NCBI GenBank assembly: GCA_000320545.1
Contig: ADNK01002536.1
Location: 7,501-28,069 of the forward strand
Origin: Bigelowiella natans CCMP2755
Taxonomy: Eukaryota > Cercozoa > Chlorarachniophyceae
DNA: 20,569 nt
Direction of reading: 5' to 3'
The notes under the pieces were generated by a model. That model did no database searches. It saw only the letters and a program-made list of their open reading frames with translations, and was not told where the DNA came from. How positions within the stretch are numbered: the first letter of the stretch is position 1; every line of letters starts with the position of its first letter. The translations under genes were made by a program, and so were the position numbers. Of the stretch, positions 10,289-20,364 are shown piece after piece.

Positions 10289-13200
10289 GTCTTCCACCGT
10301 TAATCATTGGTGTTAGCGGGGGTAATATGGAGATTGTCAAATATCTGGTTAGCATGAAGGCAAATATTGAGGCTAAGGACAAATATTATAATTGGTATGA
10401 TACTAAATCATACGTACAGGCGCTCGAAGATTATGAAGAGATCCTAAAGATACAGTTGGCGGTGTACGGCAAGGACAAACCCCACCTGGATGTGGCAACT
10501 AGCTACAACAACATCGGCGGAGTGTACGATAGCATGGGCAAGTACCCGGAGGCACTCGAGGAATACAAAAAGGCCCTCGATATGCGGTTGGCGGTGTACG
10601 GCAAGGACAAACCCCATCCTCATGTGGCTATTAGCTACAACAACATCGGCGGAGTGTACAATAGGATGGGCAAGTACCCGGAGGCACTCGAGAAAATCAA
10701 AAAGGCCCTCGATATGCGGTTGGCGGTGTACGGCAAGGACAAACCCCATCCTGATGTGGCTGCTAGCTACAACAACATCGGCGGAGTGTACGACAGCATG
10801 GGCAAGTACCCGGAGGCACTCGAGGAATTCAAAAAGGCCCTCGGTATGTGGTTGGCGGTGCACGGCAAGTACAAAACCCATCCTGATGTGGCTGCTAGCT
10901 ACAACAAATTCGGCTCTGTGTACTGTAGCATGGGCAAGTACCCGGAGGCACTCGAGGAATTCAAAAAGGCCCTCGACATGTGGTTGACATTGTACGGCAA
11001 GGAAAAAACTCATCATGATGTGGCTACTAGCTATCACTACATTGGCTCAGTGTACCAACGACGAGGAGAGAAGGGAGATATTGAAAAGGCGATAGAGCTT
11101 CACGAGAGTAGTCTGGAGATGAACAAAGAGATCTACCTGACAGGCGACGTCAAGGTGCACCATAAAGTAGCAACATCCCAAAACAATCTCGCAGAAGCGT
11201 ACCTATCCCGAGGAGGGAAGGGAGATATCGAAAAGGCGATAAAGCTTCACGAGAGTAGTCTGCAGATGAACAAGAAGATCTACTTGACAGGCGACGTCAA
11301 GGTGCACCATAAAGTAGCAACATCCCAAAACAATCTCGCAGAAGCGTACCTATCCCGAAGAGGGAATGGAGATATCCAAAAGGCGATAGAGCTTCACGAG
11401 AGTAGTTTGGAGTTTTATGAGAAGATTCGCCGCACTGGCCAAGTCAAGGATTATGACTGCGTAAAATACGTACTTTATAAAATGTCGCTAATTTATCAAG
11501 AGAAACTTCTTCTGGCGAAAGTAGTTAAAAGTAGTGCAAAAGCAAAGCAAAGATGTGTCAATACGAAGTCAACTTTGATTAGAAGGCTCACAAGGCTGGC
11601 ATATCATTCGATGCTGATGCAATCTGACATTGATCGCGAGGATGTTGAATCGGAGATGATTGAAATCCTGCTCAGAGTGCTCACCCTCAAATTCCACCAA
11701 GCAAACCCAAACGACGTAGCAAAGTTTGTGTCGGATTTGAAGTCACGCAAGCGGTATCTCAGGGCCAAAGAGATGCATGAGTATATCACTACTCCCTCTC
11801 CGTTGCCAAGAGGAATCCTACCAAAGGGAACGGAGCAGTCATTTTTCTGTACTGACTCTGGCTTGAAAGCAACCCAATACGATCTTGCGAATGCATACGT
11901 ATCAAGAGAACAGAATAGAACGTACACGTCACGAGGGGGAAAGGGGGGCATTCAAAAGGCGGTAAAATTTGACGAGAGCAGTCTGGAAACGAAAAAAAAG
12001 ATCTTTCTGACAAGCAAGAAAGAAGAAGAGCAAAGGTTGGTTCCTATGGCTGAATCAGGTGGCAAGGTAAGAAACACACTGAGGAAAGAATACCACAGGC
12101 TGACACTTGACGAAATAAGGAAGGAAATATCCAGCAGGGGGATTGTAGCAAAGGGTCTGAGATTGAAGCAGGATTTTATCGAAATGCTAGAGCAATATGA
12201 TCAAGTTGACAAAGTCCAATTCGATAAATTCAGAGCTATGAGTGTCCACGAGCTTAGTCGCTTCCTCCTCTCCCACGGCAGGGCAATTAAAAGTGACCTC
12301 AAAAAGGACCTTATTAACGAATGCATGCTAATCGTAAGTAGCAAAAAAGAAAAATCCAAATACATCAAGTGTGAGACCCGACTGAGTGGCGCCGAGGTTG
12401 CTCGATGCTTGCATGAAATGCCATGGGAGGCGCAGAGTAAGATACAGCTTACAGAGATTTCTCTCTGCTTCGATAAACTCTCATTCCAGGAAACATGCGG
12501 GAAAAATCTACAACGATTCAAGGACGAATCCAAGCGCTATGTGCGGAAGCATATCCCGGGTGTGTTGCGCGTACGGCTCCTAAGCGTTCGTTCAGGGAGT
12601 GTCATCGCATTGTTTCAGCTACTTAAGGACGTCTCTACAACCATTGCCAACGACATCTTAGAGGTTTTTGATGATTACTCCGATGAAGAGGAATACGAGG
12701 GGGGCGGCAACGAATCCAATGGGAATGAAGACCTCGGTGTAGCCTCAGACACCAAATTTGTGAAATCTCAGTCAGCGATCAACTTCGTTAGCGAAAGGGA
12801 GCAAGAGAGAAAGAAACCAAGAATCGACGAAGTCAAGTCTCATCTCGCTTTCCTGTCCTGGTGTGCCTTGTCGAGTGAAGAGAATAAAAACCTGGATCTA
12901 GACCTTGATTCGGAGATATTTGAGCGTATCAACCGGCTGCCATGTGCTGATGGGAAGAAAGTTGAAACGACACGCTGGAAGGCGACCAAACCGAATTTAG
13001 TGCGAGCTCTGGTCAGCAATTGCACCATTTTGCACTATAGCGGTCATGGCGAAAAGGAAGGTCTTTTATTCGACGATGATGGCAAGTCAGTAATGATATC
13101 CGGTCAAGACTTTCTCAAAGCCATAGAGGATGCTAAAAAGACGGAGACGTATGAGCTTAAGCTCCTCTTTCTCGCCGCGTGTCACAGTCAGGCCGTCGGC

Positions 13201-14646
13201 AAAGAGGTAGCGAAATTAGTAGACCATGTCATTGTGTGTAAGGAGTCGGAGAAGCTAGGTGACATTGAGGCGCGTATCTTCCAGTACCATTTCTACCAGT
13301 GGTTATTCCGTGGCGCTACCATATTAGATTCGTTTAAGCACGCGAAAGAGTCCATACATAAGCGGGCAGACAGCCTTGCGAAACGCTACAAGGAAATGAT
13401 GAACAGCTATAACATCAAGGGTAAAAATGAAACCGCTGCACTAGATATGACCAAGGAGCATGTCAAGAGCATGCGAAATGAAGCCGAAAAATACGTACTG
13501 ATTCCGGCCGACGGCGAACACAATGTCAAATTTCGTTTCGTTGAGTGCAAGCTTCGAGGAGAGAGTCGTTATTCTGATTTGAAATATGCGCGACCAGAGG
13601 AATTCATGCCTTACTTGCTGGAGGATATGAAGACCATCGAGCGGAACTTCGTATCTGATTTCATGGAAGATCCTGAAGACAATAGCGATAGGAGGAAGCG
13701 GTGGGTACACATTGTGGGTTTGGAAGGAGCAGGGAAGACCTTCCTTGCGAAAGAGATGGGATGGCGACTGAGTCATGACATGGACGCGCCCGACGCAATT
13801 TTCTTCATTGAGCTGGAAAAATTATTGAGAAGGCACGACGACGATGGCAATAGCGTATGGACTCATATTGACAGCGAACTAAAAGAAAGGAGCCAAAAAG
13901 GACTGCAGGCGTACGCTAGAACGGGTCAAAAAATCCTGATCATTTTGGATGACTTGGATGTCATTGGAGTCAACGCAGCCGTGAAAACGGCAATTGAACT
14001 ACTCGGTTGTCAAAACAACTTGACACTCATGACGACATCTTGCGTTTCCATGCACATACCAATATACACACACGCAGATAAGTGCAAACTCTCCGGAAAG
14101 TACAGGGAAGTCAAGCTTGGGCCAGAAAAGAAAGAATATGCAATGCGACGTTTGTTTCAAAAAGCTCTTCTACACCAAGAAGGTAAAGGGGCAGGGTCGA
14201 AGTGGAAACGGAACTTAGAATTCCTGGCCAATAATGGAGGTGTGCGTTACATTTGGGTGAGGAGTGCGACCGCGAACAATCTACCGGGGAAGCTGCAGAG
14301 ATCCAGAAACAAGCCTTCAAATCCGAAGAACATGGCGAGTTGGGCGGAAGAATTCTACAGGTTTTGCAAACCCATAGAGGGGAAGGAGGGCGATTCCATT
14401 CGTTTGATCGATGAAAAGTTCGAAATGTTGGGAGACATGGATGAAAATGGGGAGAGAGTTTCAATGTTGAGAGACATGGATGAAAATGGGGAGAGAGTTT
14501 CAAGCAGAAAGATGAGGAAGAGAAGCAAGAAATTCACGAAGGACTGGATGCGTGAATTTGAGATGGATGCTCATTGTAGACATGCAATGCTTAGAAAGAC
14601 CTTCAACACGATGAGGAAGAGAAGCCAGCAATTCATGAAGGACTAG
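9209..14646 (+). CDS. ankyrin-TPR-CHAT protease-STAND ATPase protein (NLR-like)
   Basis: Exons 9209-9310, 9524-9622 and 9819-9917 each encode one ankyrin repeat with phase 1 at both ends; they join at acceptor 10288 to one open exon running to TAG 14644-14646. Numbering from ATG 10267 of the large frame (1459 residues): ankyrin 9-41; four 44-residue TPRs 79-254; three 49-residue TPR-like units 255-401; a decayed unit about 537-590; SAP-like helices about 612-646 and 657-688; an acidic linker near 800; a CHAT (caspase-like peptidase) domain about 855-1050 with H927 in YSGHGE and C972 in AACHS; and a P-loop ATPase with Walker A GLEGAGKT 1151-1158 and Walker B ILDDLD 1226-1231, then a TTS sensor-like motif. 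By family knowledge, CHAT domains cleave proteins and STAND ATPases are ligand-driven switches, so an immune or cell-death role is inferred. The true start is unresolved: each ankyrin exon has an in-frame ATG just upstream of its acceptor, and 5' exons may be missing. Confidence 0.85.
10501..11028 (+). repeat. four 132-bp tandem TPR units
   Basis: Four in-frame copies of a 44-codon unit with core GKYPEALEEYKKALDM, followed by YGKDKPHPDVA. It resembles the kinesin light chain type of TPR, which pairs helices to bind peptides. Copies 1-3 are nearly identical in DNA; copy 4 is slightly more diverged. Confidence 0.9.
11029..11469 (+). repeat. three 147-bp tandem TPR-like units
   Basis: Three in-frame copies of a 49-codon unit with core GDIEKAIELHESSLEMNK. 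A segment of over 100 bases, from gacaggcgacgtcaagg to tatcccgaag, is almost unchanged between copies 1 and 2. The third copy diverges in its second half, and a decayed fourth appears near 11870-12040. Confidence 0.9.
14425..14502 (+). repeat. 39-bp tandem duplication, coding
   Basis: Two adjacent copies encode MLGDMDENGERVS and MLRDMDENGERVS near the C-terminus of the CHAT/ATPase protein. They differ at a single base (G to A). Confidence 0.95.
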
Positions 14647-14705
14647 ATGTGTGAATTTAAGAAGATAACAGAGATGGATGCTTAGAAAGACCTTCAATAG
14701 AGTTC
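14512..14705 (+). repeat. 99-bp tandem duplication spanning the stop codon
   Basis: A 33-codon unit starting ATGAGGAAGAGAAGC at 14512 recurs at 14611. The stop TAG at 14644-14646 lies exactly 99 bases after a TGG Trp codon at 14545-14547. Homology continues past the stop (ggatgcttagaaagaccttcaa), with a small indel and a further stop. Confidence 0.9.
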
Positions 14706-14709
14706 ACCA

Positions 14710-15170
14710 AACCATTGTCCAACCCAGTAACAGCTGTACCTGCAGAAAACAACGGGTAGATTGCTAGATTGTAGTCGTTGTGTTTTGATCCTTGACATCA
14801 ACGTGTTGGCAAGCCTGACTAGCTCAGACTCAGAACAGAAATGCCCCAACTGGTAGATGGTGTTTCTTGTTGTGATGACGCATCTCGGCATGCTGCATTG
14901 CATAGCCAAGCAAGCGAGCAGTGAAGTGCGCATCTTTAGTTGCATCTAAACGCGCTAGCTCGCAAGCATTTCCAGCTTGTGAATCGCCCCATACTAGAAT
15001 AGGCTGAACTCCTCATCGACGTAGTTCGTTACATGTAGACATGCATTTAATTTGTTCATTACATCCGTCTCACATGTAGACATGCTGCGCGTCATTACGC
15101 CGTAACAGCTTGCTAGCGCGTGAATCTAGACATGTCATCATCGATCATGTCACCACGCGCTTATCATCTC
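14710..15170. other. intergenic region
   Basis: I see no supported gene. A 14-base motif, acatgtagacatgc, occurs at 15031-15044 and 15072-15085, with a shorter tagacatg match near 15127. All lie within 150 bases upstream of a TATA-like box, so they could be promoter elements. Confidence 0.4.
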
Positions 15171-15178
15171 TATAAGTA
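15171..15178 (+). promoter_or_regulatory. candidate TATA box
   Basis: TATAAGTA lies 105 bases upstream of the ATG at 15276. A start site about 25-30 bases downstream, near 15200, would leave a 5' leader of about 75 bases. This is inferred from sequence and spacing only. Confidence 0.4.
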
Positions 15179-15275
15179 GGGAACAAAGCATGCATCTGCT
15201 GCTGCCGTTGTTTCGACCACGCGAATAAGACGAGATCGAAACCGTCTCCGACACATTCAAAGTCGAAACTCAAAG

Positions 15276-15342
15276 ATGAAAGCCGATGTTGCTCTTATCG
15301 CCTTGCTGTGGATATGCGAATCCCCGACGCTGCTCCCTGGAA
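15276..15342 (+). CDS. candidate first exon encoding a signal peptide
   Basis: ATG 15276 opens a frame that starts MKADVALIALLWICES and continues with TLLPG: a charged start, a hydrophobic core and small or polar residues, as in a secretory signal. It then meets a strong donor (GTACGTGAG at 15343), leaving phase 1; without splicing the frame stops two codons later. The next exon is uncertain. Joining acceptor 15761 gives a 43-residue peptide with WPNDVVWYCE repeated almost twice. Joining the acceptor before TACCAAGC (near 15480) gives a short Cys-containing tail. A TATA-like box lies upstream. No family is recognised, and it could be a chance open frame. Confidence 0.35.
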
Positions 15343-16225
15343 GTACGTGAGAAGACGGCGCTCATCATTCTGGGACGGCTACACGCATCAACTCAGAATG
15401 AAACGGCTCTGCCGCTGCTGCTGCATGCTGCCGCTAGAGCAGCCAAACCTCGATACGCGAGTACCACCCTAACAACAGTACCAAGCACGTTGGAATGTAA
15501 GGGCGGGAGAGAATACTGCTCGCAATGATAGTGATGGGTGGGTCAATCTGTGATTCCGAATCAACAAATCAATCGATTCGTTGTGAAGCATATATGATGA
15601 TGACGACGACCTCTACATGGCCTCATCTTATTCTGTGCTTGAAGCTGTCCCAGCCGCCGCGGCGAAAGTCCTTCATAATACCTTTTGAAGTTCGTTTTTG
15701 GATGAAAACGAGACAGACGGGGGGGGGGAGGGGGTGCAGTCTGATCATAACTCCCTTTCAGAATGGCCAAACGATGTTGTTTGGTATTGTGAATGGCCAA
15801 ACGATGTTGTTTGGTATTGTTGAAAATGAAAATGAGTTCTTTCCGCATGATAGTGAGTATCTAGAGGGGTACGATTGGGCTGTTAGCGTGCTTCTTTTTA
15901 GGGTTATTCCGCCTCCCAAAATATATATAGGCATTACAGAGAGAAAGAGAGAGAGAGAGAGGGGGAGGGAGAAAAGAGAGAATGAGCGAGAAAGAGTGAG
16001 ATATTACTGCAAGACATATCACGTTCCCCCGTCCATCAATACTCACCGTGAGAAGGTTTCAAAGTCGATATCGACGGTCGGGGTCGTGCCTCCCCCCCCC
16101 TTAGCATCCTCCTTCGGCACCTGCAATGATGCGGATCGGAGGATATTGAAAAGCTCATTCTATCACTTGTTTACGAGTCACAGAGATGCAAATCAACTCG
16201 CACAACACTTATCAACCTGCCGCGC
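15343..16225. other. region between candidate signal-peptide exon and IRE1 3' end
   Basis: It holds the 30-bp duplication, short open stretches with splice-like ends (near 15398-15500 and 15762-15852) and a GA run at 15939-15960. It may contain exons of the signal-peptide gene and the 3' end of IRE1 transcripts. No product is recognised. Confidence 0.35.
15764..15823 (+). repeat. exact 30-bp tandem duplication
   Basis: Two adjacent copies of a 30-base unit beginning tggccaaacg, different only at the end (gaa versus tga). They follow a good acceptor (ctccctttcag) and precede a good donor (GTGAGTAT at 15853), so they may be exonic. One frame reads NGQTMLFGIV twice and stays open; another reads WPNDVVWYC twice and stops. 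Confidence 0.85.
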
Positions 16226-16908
16226 TTATAAATGTATATGAGATTCGTCGACACTATCCCCCTGTCCCCCCCCCCCCCCCCCCGCCTCCCCACAAACCTT
16301 TATTCTGTCCTCCCTCTTCCGCGGCCCCATCGACATGTAAAACGATGCCATTGAGACGTACGAATGGATTAAAAGCCTAGGAAATCTCGCGTCGAAGTAG
16401 CGGAAGAAAGGCCCCGGAATGGCGCCGAGGATGGTCTTTGCCTTCGCAGGGAGATCGAGGTAGTGGTTCTTCTTGTTGCGAATAACTCGCAAGCAATCAC
16501 AAACGGACGTGAAGTTATAGTGCCTGGATGTGCGTTGGAGGAGATATGCGTTAGTTGCGTGGCGTGCAGTGTGTTGCGTGTGTGATTGTCCAACGCGCTC
16601 TCGAAACCAAAACATGGACGATTTTTGCTCTCCTGCAAGACCGCGACAACAACATATCGGTGATTCATCGCCGAGCATACCATCTCAGAACGCCCCGACT
16701 TTTGGACTAAAATGAGTAATTCTCTTCTGTCGCTGTTTTCGGTTGTTGTAGCAATCGTTTGGTCGAGTAGTACCTGTACCGGCCTAGGTCAGATATCAGC
16801 TCAGGATCAAGCTTTCGATCCCAGTGACGCCCAACGACGCTGATGAGAACAATTATTCGATTGATGCATTGATTTACACACACATAGACACTGTACGATA
16901 TACATTAG

Positions 16909-16940
<32 letters not shown>

Positions 16941-17000
16941 CTTTATCAACCGGTAGCAGCGAGGCTTTTATATAAATATATTATAACGATATTGTATTAC

Positions 17001-17032
<32 letters not shown>

Positions 17033-17561
17033 TATCATATCGTCGCGACCCGATTATCCCTGCTCTTACCACTACCATTACTGCAAGAACACCAAAAACA
17101 GCAACAACAACTACAACAACTACTATTACTACTACCCACTACTATTTGCACACACCTGTTTGCGCCGGCCTCCATCAAAGAGCACAATGCGAACGAATTT
17201 ATCTTGACCACACGGTCAGATGTGTCTTGCAGAAACGCGAGTTTCTTGCTTTCGTCCTGGCAATGACCCAATAAGACGCACGCACGCACACACACACACA
17301 CACACACATATATATGTATATATATTTATATATTTATATATATAAACACGTATTCCTCTCCAGGAGGGAAGTCTCTCTCTGCAATGCGTTGAGGCCGATT
17401 TCCAGCTTTCCAGAAAAAGGAAAAAGGCCCAAAAAGAAAGAATGGACCTCTTGGAAGAAGTCGGCAGTTATCATGATTACAAATACCGCACGCACAAACA
17501 CCTCCAGACCCACGCTATCATTACGCGCCGAAGGCACGGCCATGATGTGAGGCCGCGGTTG

Positions 17562-17601
<40 letters not shown>

Positions 17602-17861
17602 ATAGAGAAATATCCTATATTACCCAAAACAATGGATGACTTTCTGCATCCGCGGCGGAAATCCGGTCGTTTGGTGAGTGAGCTATCATCGCCTTTACCT
17701 GTTGTTTTTTTTTTTTTTGGTTGTTTTTTTTTTTCCTTGCGTTTGTTTCAACGACGAATCGACCCGCTTACAATGCAGCATTGACGTGGCTAGGGAAACG
17801 ATATGCTCTTTTTATTGCAAAACTTATCGATATAAATATATACATATATACATGAATTTAA

Positions 17862-17896
<35 letters not shown>

Positions 17897-18080
17897 CGAT
17901 GGCAATTGCAGTGGTCCTGTCGTGTTTACTCAGCTTACCAGCTCTTGTGCAAGAGGAAACCCATCCAAAGCAGAGAGATTCGGCCGATTGTGCACGATGT
18001 TGTACCTTTCATTCAGGAATGCGTGCAAAACAGGGGAAAAGGCATTTTGCCACTATCTTACCATTATGAACATCGCATCG

Positions 18081-18114
<34 letters not shown>

Positions 18115-18453
18115 GCCGTCATGTTTCTGAAGTAATGAACGGCAATGGGCGATTACACACTCATAAATGAGGAGATGTAATCGCTTCAAGAAGATGCTTT
18201 CCTCGTCGCATTCTATCGGTATCTACTGCTGCTGGGAATCAAAACCGTGGGACTATCCTCCCCATCATCCCCCCCCCCCCCCCACCCCTCTCCTCCCTAT
18301 CACCATCTGGTTTGAAGGGAATAAAGCGACAATAATCGGCAATTGTTGGCTTACTCTCTCTCAGGCTCTGAGCCGAAGGGATGCTTGCCTCTCGTCAGCA
18401 CGTAGTAGGTAATGCATCCAGCTGCGAATACCTAATGAAGGGAGAAAGAGAGC

Positions 18454-18495
<42 letters not shown>

Positions 18496-19535
18496 GGGGG
18501 GAGTAGGGCGGGGGGGGAGAGTAACGTTAGAGAACCTATTGGAAGCGGACAGAAATAGCGATATTCAAACAAAGCAAATGTAAATGCCAATCTAGGTACG
18601 GATAAGTACATCGACGCTCTTCGTAAGCCTCCTCTTCCGTCCGGAGTTACTCGAGGAGGAGGATGATGATGATGAGGAGGAGGAGGAGGAAGCGGGGGGG
18701 ACACGCGGACGCTCCATGCACCGCCCTGAGGATGTTGTTGTTTTCGTCGGTTTGGACGATATAAGTTCAAGATCAGCTTCATTGCAGCTACATCGGTTAA
18801 ATGTATACATATTTGTTCTTGTTCTTGGTCATCTTCTCCTTCTTCTTCTTCTTCTTCTTTTTCTTCTTCTTTTCTCTTCCCAATTACTACCGTTTCGCTT
18901 GATTGCACGACCAGAACTCCGCTTTCTGTCCACCCCCCCTCTATCTTCCATGATTGCCTCAATTCGTCTACCGCCAAAAGCACCCGCGGTTCGCACACCA
19001 CTATCCACCTCGTCGTTACTATCATCATTGTCCTCATCTTCTTCCATGCTTCGAATCGTGATCATCTCGGGGGGTTGCCACCTTTTGGTGGGAGCCGGGA
19101 ACGGGGAGGGGGGGGGGGGGGGGGCAAAGGAAACTTAAATCAAATGAAAACCGATGAGTTATTATTGTTTTTCATCATCGTTATTATTGGATCATTAGCC
19201 GCCTAAGTTGGTACTGCTTGTCATCATCATCGCTATTGGGTTATTAGCCGCCTGGAAAATGGAGGGGAGAGTCATCACGCACCCCACAGATCCACACACG
19301 CGGGAGTCGAAGGAGGAGCGATGCTTTGCCAGCTTCTTTCCAAGACCCATATCAGCGATCTTCGGCCTACAAAATGAAACGACGAAGATGGGCGGTATGA
19401 TGGGAGCCAATCGGCATTGGGATGGGGATGGAATCGATCTTCTTCGGGGTGGGTAAATATGAAACGCACAACGACCAAAACCGGATAGCAGACCGCAGTA
19501 GCAGTAGCAGCAAACAACACCACAAGCTATAACTA

Positions 19536-19574
<39 letters not shown>

Positions 19575-20114
19575 CTCGTACAGATCATTTGAATCCAGGA
19601 GGATGTTCCTGGGCTTCAAATCCCGGTGAACGACATTCAACTCGTGCAATTGACGAACGCCGCTGATCACGCCTGCAAGCAGCCACGCCCCATTAAGGGA
19701 TTTAGGAAAATGGTATGATCGATATGTGAGGGGAGGGGTGAAGGGAAGAATAGGCTGACGTCCCCCTTCCAACCCCCCCCTCTATCATATGGCGAAAGTC
19801 TTTGTTCCAAGGAGAAAAACCCTCTCTCACATGTATTATCTGCCTTGTATACACGCTCACACTTGCATCATCATCACCATCATCATTACCACCAGCACCG
19901 TCACCATCAAACGAAGTATTGTCCGCCCCTCCTCACGCCCCCCCCCCCCCTCCCACCCACACCAAAGCTACCTCTGACCACATTCACAAGGTCATTATCG
20001 GAGATCTTCTTCCTCTTGATATTAACCCTCGGCACGCCCTTCAAACGGCTGATATCGCGTGATTCTGCAATGTATTGATGCAATGTTCCTTGGCAGAGTT
20101 CCAATGCCAAATAC
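16226..20114 (-). CDS. IRE1: IRE1-like ER stress sensor: kinase plus KEN ribonuclease, C-terminal part
   Basis: Eleven exons in 5' to 3' order on the minus strand: 20114-19972, 19672-19582, 19366-19283, 19081-18891 (or to 18887), 18725-18610, 18431-18355, 18005-17939, 17698-17624, 17256-17156, 16839-16774 and 16523-16226. All are GT/AG and in phase, giving 435 residues. The kinase has the hinge YLALELCQGTL (1-11), HRDLKPRN (63-70), DMG (83-85), WQPPE (107-111), then TKSVDVFAAGC and HPFG. The KEN domain starts with DESKKLAFLQDTSDR (282-296) and includes LRVIRNKKNHY; N353, K354, H357 and Y339 match human N906, K907, H910 and Y892. By family knowledge, IRE1 is an ER membrane protein whose kinase/RNase splices an mRNA during the unfolded protein response. 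An insertion of about 90 residues (acidic, basic, then poly-Ser) lies at about 112-200. The glycine loop, VAIK lysine, membrane and luminal parts are not seen and probably lie beyond 20569. A Gly-rich tail of about 35 residues ends the frame. Confidence 0.95.
16266..16283. repeat. poly-C tract
   Basis: Eighteen Cs lie within the last IRE1 exon, where they read as poly-Gly on the minus strand. Homopolymer length is error-prone, so the frame after it, and hence the annotated C-terminus, is uncertain. Confidence 0.9.
16914..17031. repeat. TA and CAT arrays in IRE1 intron
   Basis: TA repeats (16914-16940) and CAT triplets (about 17004-17031) lie in the intron between IRE1 exons 17256-17156 and 16839-16774. 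Confidence 0.85.
17286..17599. repeat. CA/TA and GA arrays in IRE1 intron
   Basis: CA (17286-17309) grades into TA-rich sequence, and a GA array runs 17563-17599, all in the intron between exons 17698-17624 and 17256-17156. Confidence 0.85.
17864..18112. repeat. TA and CAT arrays flanking an IRE1 exon
   Basis: TA repeats at 17864-17893 and CAT triplets at 18080-18112 lie on either side of the 67-base exon 18005-17939. Confidence 0.85.
18269..18492. repeat. poly-C and GA arrays in IRE1 introns
   Basis: A poly-C run (18269-18283) and a GA array (18457-18492) flank the exon 18431-18355, which encodes VFAAGCITYYVLTRGKHPFG. Confidence 0.85.
19108..19124. repeat. poly-G tract next to splice acceptor
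   Basis: On the minus strand this is a poly-C tract about 26 bases before the acceptor of IRE1 exon 19081-18891. It probably serves as the polypyrimidine tract. Confidence 0.7.
19539..19570. repeat. TA microsatellite in IRE1 intron
   Basis: About 16 TA units lie immediately downstream (minus strand) of the donor that ends the HRDLKPRN exon. Confidence 0.9.
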
Positions 20115-20333
20115 CTACAACCAAACACACATTAATATCGTTGCGAAACGGGCCTTCCACAGGTATTGGAAGAAGACGAAACTAGACTCGGTTGCGGTGG
20201 ATGTTCTCGGCTGTTTGTTTTTTATTTTCGCTTCGGAAGGAAGAACGCCGATTGGGCAGAGGAGAGTTATTACCATGCACGCATTGCATCAATATCACCA
20301 TTACTACGGCAACTAAGATGAGCCTATGCGTCT

Positions 20334-20364
<31 letters not shown>

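Noticed and set aside
10444-11037. 197-codon open frame on the minus strand
   Set aside because: It is antisense to the 132-bp TPR repeats, and its own periodicity simply mirrors them. It has no independent motif or splice context.
17334-17627. 97-codon minus-strand frame containing ALQRETSLLERN, at first taken as part of the IRE1 kinase
   Set aside because: The real kinase exons at 17698-17624 and 17256-17156 join in phase and supply the expected residues, so this stretch is intron.
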